A stretch of 64,000 nucleotides of DNA from Cytophagaceae bacterium (lineage in GTDB: Bacteria; Bacteroidota; Bacteroidia; Cytophagales; Cyclobacteriaceae): positions 1,957,234 through 2,021,233 of the forward strand of contig CP030886.1 in the NCBI GenBank assembly GCA_006969745.1, given 5' to 3'. The notes under the pieces were generated by a model. The model did no database searches. It was not told the DNA's origin and worked only from the letters and a program-made list of their open reading frames with translations. Made by a program: the position numbers and the translations under genes. Shown here in pieces: positions 25,689 to 35,878 of the stretch; the first letter of the stretch is position 1, and the number at the start of each line of letters is the position of its first letter.

Positions 25689-28600
25689 TTGAGTACGAAA
25701 GATTTATTAGAGAAGTATAAGGATAGCTCGAACGTAAAAGCAATAGCTGAGAGTATTCAAAAAAAGAATCAGCTCAGACTTAAAGGAATATCAGGGAGCT
25801 ACGATGCGTTATTGCTTGCCTCTGTATCAAAATCAACAGGCGGAATTCATTTGGTGGTTTTGCATGATTTTGAGGAAGCTTCATATTTTCAGACTGACCT
25901 ATCCAACTTTATTGAGCATGATTTTATTTTCTTCCCATCATCATACAAAAAGCCCTATCATTTTGAAGAAATAGAAAACGCCAATATTCTCCAAAGAGCC
26001 GAGGTACTCAACGAATTAAACGATAGGGATAATTTAGTGATCATTACTTATCCCGAGGCGCTATCAGAAAAGGTGATCAATAAGCGCTCACTTGTGTCAA
26101 ACACCTTTACAGCCAAGCCTGGAGAGCAGCTGGATGTTGAGTTTTTAGCTGATTTACTGTTGACCTATGATTTTGAAAAAACAGATTTTGTCTACGAGCC
26201 GGGACAATTTTCTGTTCGAGGAGGTATCGTAGACATCTTTTCTTATGCTCATGAACTACCGTATCGCTTGGAGCTTTTTGGTGATGAAATAGAGTCCATT
26301 CGTGAGTTTGATCCTGAAAGCCAACTTTCAACTAAAGATCTTGATCACGTTTCTTTAATTCCTAATGTTCAGACAAAATTAGTAAGCGAGGAACGCCAGT
26401 CGTTCTTAGAATATATTCCAAAAGAAACTACCATTTGGCTAAAAGACTATCAGCAATCACTCGATATAATTGATAACTCTTTTCACAAGGTTGAAGAGCA
26501 ATTTCAAGTCATTAAAGAAATGAGCGGCGATTCTAAGCTCATAACATCTCCAGATCAGCTCTTCGAAACACAGCAGACATATACGCAATCTCTTGAGGGC
26601 TTTACTAAAGTTGAGTTTGGTAAACGATATTATATACAACCTGATGAGGAGCTTACTCTTGCATCCCGACCTCAGCCGTCCTTTCATAAAAATTTCTCTC
26701 TCCTTGCCGATAACTTAAGAGAGCTTCAACAAAACAACTACCAGAAGTTAATTGCAGCTGAGTCTTTCAAGCAAATTGAACGGCTCGAAACAATCTTCGA
26801 AGAAATAGATCCGGAAATTACTTTTGAAGGAATTACTGCTTCACTACGTGAAGGCTTTATTGATGATCACGAAGAGCTCTGTGTTTATACAGATCATCAG
26901 ATCTTCGATCGATTCCACAGATACAAGGGCAAAGAAAAATTTACCAAAAGCAAAGCTCTTACGCTTAAGGAGCTAAAGACACTACAGCCCGGAGATTTTG
27001 TCACACATATCGATTATGGTGTTGGGCGATTTGCCGGGTTGGATACCGTAGATGTAGGGTCTAATAAACAAGAGGCAATCAGGTTAGTCTATCGAGACGA
27101 TGATTTGCTGTATGTAAGCCTGCACTCACTTCATAAAATATCTAAATACTCAGGAAAAGAAGGAGAACCACCATCAATCAATAAATTAGGTTCACCGGAT
27201 TGGGAAAACAAGAAGAAAAAAATCAAGCGAAAGGTCAAAGACATAGCCAAAGACCTGATCGAACTATATGCAAAAAGAAAAGCAGCACGTGGTTTTGCTT
27301 TTCCACCCGATGATTATCTGCAGGCAGAGTTGGAATCATCTTTTATGTATCAGGATACACCTGATCAGTCCATGGCAACATCCGATGTGAAAGCCGACAT
27401 GGAGCTAGAACACCCCATGGATAGACTGGTTTGTGGAGATGTAGGATTTGGGAAAACGGAGATCGCCATCCGTGCAGCATTCAAAGCTGTGAATAGTGGA
27501 AAGCAGGTGGCCGTATTGGTACCAACCACTATTCTTGCGATGCAACACCACCGAACATTTGAATCACGATTGGAAAATATGCCTGTAAGCATCGATTACA
27601 TCAATAGGTTCAAAACATCAAAGCAGATAACAGACATTAAGAAAAGAGTAAAGGAAGGAAAGATAGATATCCTTATAGGTACACACAGAATTGTTAATAA
27701 AGACATTGAGTTCAAAGACCTCGGTTTGATGATCATTGACGAAGAACAAAAGTTTGGAGTAAAAGTAAAAGAGCGGCTGAAAGACATGCGAGTCAATGTA
27801 GATGCATTGACACTCACTGCTACTCCAATTCCAAGAACTCTTCATTTTTCTCTAATGGGGGCTCGTGATTTATCAATCATATCTACACCACCTCCAAACC
27901 GAAGGCCGGTTACAACTGAGCTTCATGAATTCAATGAAGAAGTTATTCGTGATGCTGTAAGTCATGAACTAAGAAGAGGTGGTCAGGTATTTATGGTTCA
28001 CAACAGAGTTAGCGATATTGAGCAGGTTGGAAATATGATTTTCAAACTTGTTCCTGATTCAAGAATCGGGATAGCGCATGGTCAGATGGAAGGACCGCAA
28101 CTTGAAAAGGTGATGCTAAAGTTTATTGAAGGTGATTACGATGTACTGGTTTCTACCAATATTATCGAGAGTGGACTTGACATTCCAAATGCCAATACCA
28201 TCATTATCAACAATGCCCACATGTTTGGACTCTCAGACCTCCATCAAATGAGGGGAAGAGTGGGAAGATCAAATACAAAAGCATACTGCTTCATGCTTAC
28301 TCCTCCAGCATCGGTTTTAACAAGCGATGCGCGAAAACGGCTTAATACGCTGGAAGAATTTTCTGATCTGGGTGATGGATTTAAGGTGGCCATGCGTGAC
28401 CTTGATATTCGTGGAGCCGGTAATTTGTTGGGTGCAGAGCAAAGTGGGTTTATTAATGACATTGGATTTGACATGTATCATAAAATTCTCGATGAAGCTG
28501 TTCAGGAATTAAAAGAAGGAGAGTACAAACAGCTGTTCGAAAACGATTTATTGAAAAATAAGGAAGTAATGGACAGCATGATTGAAGACTGTAACATTGA

Positions 28601-29048
28601 AACAGACTTTGAAGCGCTAATCCCAGAAAGCTATGTTAGCAATATCTCAGAAAGATTAGGTTTATACACCAAGCTGGATGACCTTAAATCAGAGGATGAG
28701 CTTGCTGAGTTCATTAAAATGATGAAAGATCGTTTCGGTCCGTTGCCAAGCGGAGTAAGTAACCTGACTGAGACCGTTCGCTTAAGGTGGAAGGCCATGC
28801 AAATAGGTTTTGAAAAAGTCACAATCAAAGGCAATAAAATGAGGTGCTACATTTCAGACAAAAAAGCTCAGGAGTATTTTCAATCTGAACGTTTTGGTAA
28901 TGTGCTGGGCTTCATCAAGTCAAATCCACATGATAGTAAGATGAAAGAGGTAAAATCCAAATTGCTTATTAGTGTGGAGAATGTTGGATCCATTGAAAAC
29001 GCCGGAACTGTCATCAATCAAATGCACACTCCTTTGGTACCAACCTGA
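25689..29048 (+). CDS. mfd: Transcription-repair coupling factor Mfd
   Basis: 1119 residues. Displaces RNA polymerase stalled at lesions and recruits UvrA. The UvrB-like N-terminal module (about 1-330) has RGGIVDIFSYAHELPYRLEL. The RNA polymerase-interacting domain starts LQPGDFVTHIDYGVGRFAGL. The RecG-like motor has Walker A DVGFGKTEIAIRAAFKA, Walker B MIIDEEQKFGVKVKERL, TATPIPRTLHFSLMGARDLS and QMRGRVGRSNTKAYCF. A C-terminal TRCF domain starts near residue 970. The start is TTG 25689, with no better start nearby. Confidence 0.98.
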   Translation: MSTKDLLEKYKDSSNVKAIAESIQKKNQLRLKGISGSYDALLLASVSKSTGGIHLVVLHDFEEASYFQTDLSNFIEHDFIFFPSSYKKPYHFEEIENANILQRAEVLNELNDRDNLVIITYPEALSEKVINKRSLVSNTFTAKPGEQLDVEFLADLLLTYDFEKTDFVYEPGQFSVRGGIVDIFSYAHELPYRLELFGDEIESIREFDPESQLSTKDLDHVSLIPNVQTKLVSEERQSFLEYIPKETTIWLKDYQQSLDIIDNSFHKVEEQFQVIKEMSGDSKLITSPDQLFETQQTYTQSLEGFTKVEFGKRYYIQPDEELTLASRPQPSFHKNFSLLADNLRELQQNNYQKLIAAESFKQIERLETIFEEIDPEITFEGITASLREGFIDDHEELCVYTDHQIFDRFHRYKGKEKFTKSKALTLKELKTLQPGDFVTHIDYGVGRFAGLDTVDVGSNKQEAIRLVYRDDDLLYVSLHSLHKISKYSGKEGEPPSINKLGSPDWENKKKKIKRKVKDIAKDLIELYAKRKAARGFAFPPDDYLQAELESSFMYQDTPDQSMATSDVKADMELEHPMDRLVCGDVGFGKTEIAIRAAFKAVNSGKQVAVLVPTTILAMQHHRTFESRLENMPVSIDYINRFKTSKQITDIKKRVKEGKIDILIGTHRIVNKDIEFKDLGLMIIDEEQKFGVKVKERLKDMRVNVDALTLTATPIPRTLHFSLMGARDLSIISTPPPNRRPVTTELHEFNEEVIRDAVSHELRRGGQVFMVHNRVSDIEQVGNMIFKLVPDSRIGIAHGQMEGPQLEKVMLKFIEGDYDVLVSTNIIESGLDIPNANTIIINNAHMFGLSDLHQMRGRVGRSNTKAYCFMLTPPASVLTSDARKRLNTLEEFSDLGDGFKVAMRDLDIRGAGNLLGAEQSGFINDIGFDMYHKILDEAVQELKEGEYKQLFENDLLKNKEVMDSMIEDCNIETDFEALIPESYVSNISERLGLYTKLDDLKSEDELAEFIKMMKDRFGPLPSGVSNLTETVRLRWKAMQIGFEKVTIKGNKMRCYISDKKAQEYFQSERFGNVLGFIKSNPHDSKMKEVKSKLLISVENVGSIENAGTVINQMHTPLVPT

Positions 29049-29118
29049 AATATTCATCAAATAATACAATAAAAAGGTACTAAATAGCATTAGATCAATA
29101 GGATTAATCTAAAATCCA

Positions 29119-29149
29119 TTGACTTACGATGGCTTTTTTGAAATATTTG
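29119..29149 (+). promoter_or_regulatory. Candidate gldJ promoter
   Basis: TTG at 29119-29121 and AATATTTG at 29142-29149 are 20 bp apart, close to TTG-N19-23-TAnnTTTG with one mismatch. The TTG could be mistaken for a translation start, but translation from 29197 gives a proper lipoprotein signal. Confidence 0.4.
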
Positions 29150-29196
29150 TGTTTATTAGTACGTTGAAACGTTTCAAGACAAATTCAAACGGTGTT

Positions 29197-30531
29197 ATGA
29201 AAAATTATGTGAGAGCAGTTAGAATGTCTGGCTATGCCGGATTAGCTGCAATTTTTATGAGTGCATGTAACCTCATAGGAGGAAATAGTGGTGCACCTTC
29301 CGCAGAAAACCCAGGTTTTGCCAGTTCTGCTACAGGAATGGAATTTAACGAAGAAGGCGGATTTCAAGTAAACGATTTTAGAGGCCAACCAGACGGACCT
29401 AACCTTATATTTATTGAGGGAGGACGTACCGTGCTTGGTTCTTTCGAAGAAGATGTCGTTTATGCTCATGATAACTTAGAACGTGCAGTGACTGTCGCTT
29501 CATTCTACATGGATGAAACTGAGGTAGCAAACATTCACTGGTTAGAGTACGAATACTACATCAAGCAAGATTCAGACGAATATTACTGGAGAAACAACAT
29601 GCCTGATACTACTGTATGGGCTAAAGATCTTGCTTTCAACGATCCTTACGTAAACAGTTATTACAGATATCCTGGATTCCGTTACTTCCCTGTAGTAGGA
29701 GTAAACTGGAGACAAGCTGTTAACTATTGTAAGTGGAGAACTACAGTTGTCAATCTTAAACTTGCTGAAGATGCTGGCTATCTAGATCCAGTTGCTTCCG
29801 GTGACGATGCGTTCGCCGGCGCAGAAGGAGGGGATCTTGCCGCGTCAGCGGGAACTGTCCCTGGTTTATCTTCAGGAGTTGTTCTTCCTGGTTACAGACT
29901 TCCAACAGAAGCAGAGTGGGAGTATGCTGCTCAAGCACTGATAGGAACACAATGGCTTGATGAAAATCAAACACACAGAAGACTTTATCCTTGGGATGGT
30001 CATGCATTAAGAAATCCATATGGCAAAAGCATGGGATACTTCCTTGCTAACTTTAAAAGAGGAAATGGTGACTATGCCGGTATTGCTGGTAAGTTGAATG
30101 ATGGTGCCATGATCACAACTTACATTTATGATTATCCACCAAATGATTTTGGACTTTACAATATGGCTGGCAATGTTAACGAGTGGGTACAAGATGTGTA
30201 TCGCCCGCTATCATTCCAGGATATGGACGACCTAAACCCTGCTCGTAGAGATGCTGTTCTTGATTCTGAGACTGGTTACGATGCAGACTACTCATTCATT
30301 GGCAAAGAAGCTGCATATTCAGAAGATGAGTGGGTTAAAACTTCAGGTCTTCAAAAATCTTACAATGCTGACAATCCTCCAATGAAGAGATTAAGAGTAT
30401 ATAAAGGTGGGTCATGGTCTGATGTAGCTTATTGGCTGTCGCCTGGTACAAGAAGGTTCTTATTTGAAGATTCTGCAACATCTACCATTGGATTTAGATG
30501 TGCGATGATTAGAGCAGGATCTAATTTCTAA
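29197..30531 (+). CDS. gldJ: Gliding motility lipoprotein GldJ (formylglycine-generating-enzyme-like)
   Basis: 444 residues from ATG 29197. The signal peptide ends in a lipobox (AIFMSACNLIGG). The mature protein has the FGE-sulfatase fold: FIEGGRTVLGSF, SFYMDETEVANIHWLEYEYY, GYRLPTEAEWEYAAQAL, NMAGNVNEWVQDVYRP, KGGSWSDVAYWLSPGTRRFL and IGFRCAMIR. This fold without the catalytic cysteines is shared by GldJ and GldK of the gliding/type IX system. I call GldJ since no gldLMN follows, as expected for gldK. GldJ localises to the outer membrane and stabilises the motility machinery. A terminator at 30556 follows. Confidence 0.85.
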   Translation: MKNYVRAVRMSGYAGLAAIFMSACNLIGGNSGAPSAENPGFASSATGMEFNEEGGFQVNDFRGQPDGPNLIFIEGGRTVLGSFEEDVVYAHDNLERAVTVASFYMDETEVANIHWLEYEYYIKQDSDEYYWRNNMPDTTVWAKDLAFNDPYVNSYYRYPGFRYFPVVGVNWRQAVNYCKWRTTVVNLKLAEDAGYLDPVASGDDAFAGAEGGDLAASAGTVPGLSSGVVLPGYRLPTEAEWEYAAQALIGTQWLDENQTHRRLYPWDGHALRNPYGKSMGYFLANFKRGNGDYAGIAGKLNDGAMITTYIYDYPPNDFGLYNMAGNVNEWVQDVYRPLSFQDMDDLNPARRDAVLDSETGYDADYSFIGKEAAYSEDEWVKTSGLQKSYNADNPPMKRLRVYKGGSWSDVAYWLSPGTRRFLFEDSATSTIGFRCAMIRAGSNF

Positions 30532-30555
30532 GATATTTCTCACAAAATTTTTCAG

Positions 30556-30584
30556 AAGGCTACTCAGTTTGGGTGGCCTTTTTT
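30556..30584 (+). terminator. Terminator after gldJ
   Basis: Stem AAGGCTAC / GTGGCCTT (one T-G wobble) with a 9-nt loop and six T, between gldJ and the convergent comF end. Confidence 0.8.
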
Positions 30585-31248
30585 ATTTTCCTCTTGCCAA
30601 AGCTGCAACATGAATTTCACGTGCATTTGCTTCTACGAGACGCTCACATAGCATACCAACTGTAGCTCCGGTAGTCACCACGTCATCAACAACAAGGACT
30701 GATCGTCCGGATAAATCCACCCGACAGTTAGAATATATGTTTTCAATATTCATCCACCTTTGTGCTTTAGATTTTGAGGTCTGTGATTCTGTAGCAACTT
30801 CACGTCTCACCAGGTCTGTCCTTAACTCAAGTCCTAACACCTCCGCAATTCCTTTAGCAATCTGCTCGCTTTGATTATAGGTACGTCTACGAAATTTAGA
30901 TCTATGCAAGGGTACCGGAACAACCACATCAATGTTATCACTATAAATAGATGATGCAAACCAATTGCCAAGCAAAATTCCGAGATCTTTCTTGCCCTTG
31001 TATTTCAGTTCATGCAACATTTTTTGCGCAATTCCCTTTCTTTGGAAATAGAGAAAAGCAGAAGCAGATTTAATAGTGGGTTGAAATGCAAATTTTTGAA
31101 ACAGCACATTCGTAGGATTAGCATGATCATTCGTATATGGTAAATCAATTTTGCACTTTGTGCATAAGTACTTTTCCTCCGATATCAATGATTGACGACA
31201 GTAAAGACAATTTCTTGGAAATATTAATGAAATGAAATCTCTAACCAA
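30583..31248 (-). CDS. comF: ComF family phosphoribosyltransferase-like protein
   Basis: 221 residues. An N-terminal zinc ribbon (CLYC near residue 14 and CTKC near 29) is followed by a type I phosphoribosyltransferase domain with the PRPP loop VLVVDDVVTTGATVGML. VPVPLHRSKFRRRTYNQSEQ is the conserved ComF segment. ComF is needed for DNA uptake in naturally transformable bacteria and is thought to act in the cytoplasm on incoming ssDNA. It is convergent with gldJ. Confidence 0.93.
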   Translation of the reverse strand: MVRDFISLIFPRNCLYCRQSLISEEKYLCTKCKIDLPYTNDHANPTNVLFQKFAFQPTIKSASAFLYFQRKGIAQKMLHELKYKGKKDLGILLGNWFASSIYSDNIDVVVPVPLHRSKFRRRTYNQSEQIAKGIAEVLGLELRTDLVRREVATESQTSKSKAQRWMNIENIYSNCRVDLSGRSVLVVDDVVTTGATVGMLCERLVEANAREIHVAALARGK

Positions 31249-31271
31249 CTTATTAATAAAAATTACAAACC

Positions 31272-31628
31272 ATGGTTTTTAAAAAAGACCTTGAACTACA
31301 AAAGCGTTGGGTGGATTTGCTTTATAAAATTAAAGAAATGACCGGTAAACGACCAGCTGACCTGAATGCCGTTCTTTTTTTGATTGGTGTACAGGAATTA
31401 GGGCAAGGTGCCAGAACATTTTCAAAGGAAGAAAAGCAAGATTTACTTCACATCGCTATATGCAAAGTACTGTCTATCGATGGCTACTATCAACTTGAAG
31501 GACATGACGAGCATGGCTGGCCTCATTGGATATTAGTAAAAAAACTTCCGCGATTCGACATTCTGGAACAGGAAAAGTTGTTAAAAATTCAGATTTTAGA
31601 GTATTTCAAAGAAGAAATTGGATGGTAA
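31272..31628 (+). CDS. Conserved hypothetical protein, 118 residues
   Basis: A small cytoplasmic protein with no membrane segment. It contains KEMTGKRPADLNAVLFLIGV, GQGARTFSKEEKQDLLHIAI and a C-terminal stretch HDEHGWPHWILVKKLP. I recognise it as a conserved Bacteroidota hypothetical, without a known role. It is divergent from comF (23 bp) and precedes the DUF4175 gene by 40 bp, probably as first gene of the long plus-strand run to 40344. Confidence 0.8.
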   Translation: MVFKKDLELQKRWVDLLYKIKEMTGKRPADLNAVLFLIGVQELGQGARTFSKEEKQDLLHIAICKVLSIDGYYQLEGHDEHGWPHWILVKKLPRFDILEQEKLLKIQILEYFKEEIGW

Positions 31629-31668
31629 CATGCACCTTTGACAGTTATTGTCCGTTAACAAACGAATA

Positions 31669-34600
31669 ATGAGTGGGTTAGACGAAATAAAAAACAAACT
31701 AGAGTCATTTAAAAGGCGATACTACGTCAGGCAAATCACGCTTGGAATTATAGGCTTTTTAATAATTAACTCTGTTCTATTTTTAGCCATAAGCGGTCTT
31801 GAACATCAGTTTTGGTTAGGAACATCAGGTCGAACACTTCTGTTCTTCAGTTATTTGGTTCAATTACTCATTTCAGCTTATCTCTTATTTGCAAAACCTA
31901 TTCTTAGGCTGGTGAATCTAAATAAAGGCCTTAGCGATGAGAAAGCAGCAATAGAAATCGCAAAGCATTTTCCTGAAATAGAGGATAAACTCTTAAATAC
32001 CTTACAATTAGGGTTACAGACTCAAAATGACCTATTAATTGCTGCAATTGAAAAGAAATCGGCAGACTTCAAACGCCTATCATTTATTCAGGCAGTGGAC
32101 TTCAAGCCAGTCAGAAAATATGGACTTATTCTATCAATTGTAATCGTTGCCTTCACACTGGTTTCATTTATTAATCCCTCACTTATAACAGAAAGCCCCA
32201 GACGTATCGCAAACTTTAAAAAAGAGTTCACTCCAGAGGCTCCATTTAAGTTTGTTGTCTTGAATAAAGAACTACAAGGTTTTAGAGGAGAGGATTTTAC
32301 ACTTCATGTACAAATAGCTGGTGAGCAGATTCCAGAGTCAGTAAAGATTTTAGTTGAAGGCGAGAACACACCCAGAATTTTACAGCCATCTCCCTCTGGC
32401 ATCACCTATACATTCCCAAAACTGCAAACCAGCAAAGATTTTCGATTCGAAGCAGCAGGCTTCCGCTCCAAGATGTATAAGTTGAAGGTAAGCGACAGGC
32501 CGGACTTGGTATCAATGCTAATACGAGTGACAGAACCCGCTTACACAGGAGGAAAACGTCGTACAATCGAAAATACAGGAGATTTAACACTTCTAGAAGG
32601 TTCTTCCGTTTTATGGGAAATAAAAACATTGGCTACAGATAGTGCGCAGTTTACCCTAAATGGCAAAGAAGCTAATATTTCTCGTACTAACGAAGCAGCT
32701 TTTGCAATTGAAGAACGGGTGTTAAGGTCTGGAGGATATCAAATTGATTTGTTTAATCAATTCAGTAAAAACATTTCTGAGCTTGGCTACTCGATAAATG
32801 TAATTAAAGACGAATACCCAGAAATAGTTGCTCAGTATTTTCCTGATTCAATCACCTATCAGTCGATTACTCTGGCAGGTTCAATTTCTGATGATTACGG
32901 TTTTACACAGCTTTATATTAACTACAGAAAAAGCAAGCAAAACAAATACTCAAAAATTCCTCTTCAGATAAATAAAGAGGCCGGCAGCCAAAGTTACTTT
33001 GCGCATTGGACACTGGATACCCTCAATCTTAAATCGGGCGAGTCAATCGAGATCTATATGAGTGTTCTGGATAACGACGGTGTGCGCGGACCAAAAGAAT
33101 CCAAGGCTCAATCATTCCTGCTAAAAGCTCCAAGCGAGGATGAAATAAACGCTATCATATCAGATAAACAGGATGGAGTTGAAGATCAGCTTGATAACTC
33201 CGCTCAAAAAGCAGAAGAAATCGCAGATAGGTTAGAAAAGCTTGAAGAAAAATTAAAGTCCGAGCAAAAGTTTGATTGGCAAGAGAAAAAACTTCTGAAT
33301 GATGTGATTGAAGATCGAGAAAAATTGGCTGAAGACATTGAAAAACTCAGAAAACAACACGAAGAACTTCTGAAAGCAAATGATCAATTTCAGAAACAAA
33401 GTCCTCAAACACAGGAAAGGAATCAGAAAATGCAAGAATTGCTAGATCAGCTGATGGATGAAGAAACTCGTGAGCTGTATGAAAAGCTTAAAGAATTGAT
33501 GAAGGAAAATGCATCTTCAGATCAGATAAGTGAACAACTCAATCAACTTAAAAAGAATGAACAAAACCTCGAGCGCGATCTGGAAAGGGCAATGGAACTT
33601 TTCAAAAGGCTAAAGATGGAAAGTGCACTTGAGCAAAACCTTCAAAAACTCGACACATTAAGTCAGCAGCAAGAATCTGCTTCTGAAAAGCCTGAAGATA
33701 TCTCAACACAAAAGGAAATAAATGAGCAGTTTGATGAATTTCGAGAAAAAATGGATGAGATACAGAAGCTTAATCAAGAGCTTAATCGTCCTGAAGCCAT
33801 GGAAGATTTTGAACTGGAAGAACGACAAATAGCAAAAGAGCTTCGTGAGATCATAGAAGAAATGGAGAAGGAGAGTCAGGAAAACGCCGGCAAAGAAGGT
33901 GAAGAGAATTCTGGAGATGATGCAGGAGAAGGAGAACAAGACCAAGAAGGTGAGCAAGGTCAGCAACAAGAGAATTCGGGCAATCAGAAACAACAAAAGG
34001 GCTCCAATAAGAAACAAAAAAGTGCTGCTCAGAAAATGAAGAACCTGAGCAAGAAACTATCCAACATGCAGGGAGGCATGCAAATGGAAATGATGCAAGC
34101 TAACCTGGACCAGTTAAGAGATATTCTGGACAATCTGGTAAAGCTTTCATTTAATCAGGAAGAGATTATGCTTGAAATGCGGGAAGTAAACCAATCTGAC
34201 CCAAGGTTTCTTGAGTTGTCTCAAAACCAATTAAAATTGAAGGATGATGCCAAAGTCATTCAAGACAGCCTCCTTTCACTGGCATCCAAAGTGGTTCAGA
34301 TTTCTTCATATGTCACTCGAGAAGTAGGTTCCATCAACGATAATATAGACGAGGCAATAGATTTTCTAAAAGACAGAAATAGAGGCAGAGCTCTTTCAAG
34401 CCAACAATTTGCAATGACTTCAATAAATAATCTTGCCTTGCTGCTCGACGATACCATGCAGCAAATGCAGATGTCAATGTCTGAGGCGATGGGCAATTCC
34501 AGCTCTGGAGATAAGAAGCAGCCACAAGGGATGCCAGACCTTCAAGAGTTACAAAATCAACTTGGCGAGCGAATTAATGATTTAAAAGGCTCCGGTAAAT

Positions 34601-35058
34601 CAGGCCGTGAACTCTCAGAAGAATTAGCAAGGCTTGCCGCAGAACAGGAGATGATAAGAAGGCAAATGGAAATGCTGAAAGAAGCTCAGGATGGTAAACC
34701 AGGAGGTGGTCTAGGAGGAGATGACATGAAGCGTGCCATTGATATGATGGAGCAAAATGAAGTGGACTTAGTAAACAAAAGGCTGACTCGGCAGTTAATT
34801 AACCGCCAAAAGCAAATAATGACAAGAATGCTTGAAGCAGAGAAAGCCCAAAGAGATCAAGAAATGGACGAAGAGAGAGAAGCAAACAGGCCATCTGTGA
34901 TATCAAGAGAAATACCTCCAGGTTTTGAATCCTACCTGGAACTTAAGAAAAAAGAGATCGAATTGTTAAAAACAATACCAATCGAATTAAATCCATTTTA
35001 TAAAAAAGAAGTAAACGACTATTTTAGACGCTTAAGTTCAGACGAAGAGAATGATTGA
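31669..35058 (+). CDS. DUF4175-type membrane protein with long coiled-coil region
   Basis: 1129 residues from ATG 31669 (MSGLDEIKNKLESFKRRYY). Three N-terminal membrane segments (about 23-45, 55-77 and 150-170) are followed by a beta-rich extracytoplasmic part (170-490) and then a very long Glu/Gln/Lys-rich coiled coil (about 500-950) with low-complexity GEGEQDQEGEQGQQQ. The C-terminus is Met/Gln-rich helices. The layout matches the large DUF4175 family proteins of Bacteroidota; the function is unknown. An envelope-spanning scaffold role is inference. Confidence 0.82.
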   Translation: MSGLDEIKNKLESFKRRYYVRQITLGIIGFLIINSVLFLAISGLEHQFWLGTSGRTLLFFSYLVQLLISAYLLFAKPILRLVNLNKGLSDEKAAIEIAKHFPEIEDKLLNTLQLGLQTQNDLLIAAIEKKSADFKRLSFIQAVDFKPVRKYGLILSIVIVAFTLVSFINPSLITESPRRIANFKKEFTPEAPFKFVVLNKELQGFRGEDFTLHVQIAGEQIPESVKILVEGENTPRILQPSPSGITYTFPKLQTSKDFRFEAAGFRSKMYKLKVSDRPDLVSMLIRVTEPAYTGGKRRTIENTGDLTLLEGSSVLWEIKTLATDSAQFTLNGKEANISRTNEAAFAIEERVLRSGGYQIDLFNQFSKNISELGYSINVIKDEYPEIVAQYFPDSITYQSITLAGSISDDYGFTQLYINYRKSKQNKYSKIPLQINKEAGSQSYFAHWTLDTLNLKSGESIEIYMSVLDNDGVRGPKESKAQSFLLKAPSEDEINAIISDKQDGVEDQLDNSAQKAEEIADRLEKLEEKLKSEQKFDWQEKKLLNDVIEDREKLAEDIEKLRKQHEELLKANDQFQKQSPQTQERNQKMQELLDQLMDEETRELYEKLKELMKENASSDQISEQLNQLKKNEQNLERDLERAMELFKRLKMESALEQNLQKLDTLSQQQESASEKPEDISTQKEINEQFDEFREKMDEIQKLNQELNRPEAMEDFELEERQIAKELREIIEEMEKESQENAGKEGEENSGDDAGEGEQDQEGEQGQQQENSGNQKQQKGSNKKQKSAAQKMKNLSKKLSNMQGGMQMEMMQANLDQLRDILDNLVKLSFNQEEIMLEMREVNQSDPRFLELSQNQLKLKDDAKVIQDSLLSLASKVVQISSYVTREVGSINDNIDEAIDFLKDRNRGRALSSQQFAMTSINNLALLLDDTMQQMQMSMSEAMGNSSSGDKKQPQGMPDLQELQNQLGERINDLKGSGKSGRELSEELARLAAEQEMIRRQMEMLKEAQDGKPGGGLGGDDMKRAIDMMEQNEVDLVNKRLTRQLINRQKQIMTRMLEAEKAQRDQEMDEEREANRPSVISREIPPGFESYLELKKKEIELLKTIPIELNPFYKKEVNDYFRRLSSDEEND

Positions 35059-35455
35059 TAACATTCAAATACAAATTCCATCATTGCCTGAAAACATCAG
35101 GATTGTAGAAAGTTTCATTGATAACGCCAAAGATCAATACAAACTAAATGATGACATTTATGGCAACATCATGATTGCAGTAACAGAATCTGTAAACAAT
35201 GCCATAATTCATGGCAACCAATCCAATAGTAAAAAGAATGTTCACCTCCAGCTCGCTTTGGAAGACTCACTTATCAAATTTACAATTGAAGATGAAGGAA
35301 CAGGTTTTGATTATACAAATCTAGACGACCCCACCCTACCAGAAAACTTGAGCAAACCCGGTGGAAGAGGGATCTTTCTCATGAAAAACCTTTGTGATGA
35401 GGTTTCATTCAAAAAAGAAGGCAGGGTAGCAGAGCTCAGTTTCTACCTTTCATAA
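35051..35455 (+). CDS. RsbW-like serine-protein-kinase/anti-sigma ATPase
   Basis: A 134-residue stand-alone GHKL ATPase domain: N-box AVTESVNNAIIHGNQSN, G1 EDEGTGFDYTNL and G2 GGRGIFLMKNLCDEV. This is the RsbW/SpoIIAB type, which usually binds a sigma factor or phosphorylates an antagonist. No partner anti-anti-sigma gene is adjacent. It overlaps the DUF4175 gene by 8 bp and abuts ybeY with no gap, so translation is probably coupled. Confidence 0.88.
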   Translation: MIDNIQIQIPSLPENIRIVESFIDNAKDQYKLNDDIYGNIMIAVTESVNNAIIHGNQSNSKKNVHLQLALEDSLIKFTIEDEGTGFDYTNLDDPTLPENLSKPGGRGIFLMKNLCDEVSFKKEGRVAELSFYLS

Positions 35456-35878
35456 ATGAATATCCATTTTTTCTACGAAGAAGTAGACTTCAAAATCTCA
35501 CATGAAAAACAACTTACCGAGTGGATTGAGTCTGTAGTTCATTCACATAATTTCACAATTCTAGAAATCAATTATATTTTTTGCTCGGACAATTACCTGC
35601 TTGAAATCAACAAGCAGCACCTCAACCACGATTATTTCACGGATATAATCACCTTCGACAACTCTGAAGAATCCACACAAATTGAATCTGACGTCTTTAT
35701 TAGTATTGATCGCATTAAGGAAAATGCTGCTAATCTTTCGATCAATATGGCGGCAGAATTGCACAGAGTGATGATCCATGGTGTTTTACATCTCCTCGGC
35801 TTTGGTGATAAATCCAAGGAGGAGAAAAGGTTGATGAGAGAAAAAGAAGATGCCTGTTTATCTTTGCTGAAATTTTAA
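35456..35878 (+). CDS. ybeY: Endoribonuclease/rRNA maturation factor YbeY
   Basis: 140 residues. The zinc-binding helix is HRVMIHGVLHLLGFGDKSKE. The first two histidines are present, and the third ligand position is Asp-Lys instead of Asp-His, as in other Bacteroidota members of the family. YbeY processes 16S rRNA 3' ends and supports ribosome quality control. It begins directly after the ATPase stop codon. Confidence 0.94.
   Translation: MNIHFFYEEVDFKISHEKQLTEWIESVVHSHNFTILEINYIFCSDNYLLEINKQHLNHDYFTDIITFDNSEESTQIESDVFISIDRIKENAANLSINMAAELHRVMIHGVLHLLGFGDKSKEEKRLMREKEDACLSLLKF

Noticed and set aside
29197..30531. Active formylglycine-generating enzyme
   Set aside because: The fold is present, but the catalytic cysteines are missing and the protein is a lipoprotein, so GldJ/GldK type is more fitting; GldK was rejected for lack of gldLMN downstream.
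35456..35878. YbeY inactivated by loss of its third zinc His
   Set aside because: The Asp-Lys variant at this position is common in Bacteroidota YbeY as I recall, and the rest of the active site is intact.
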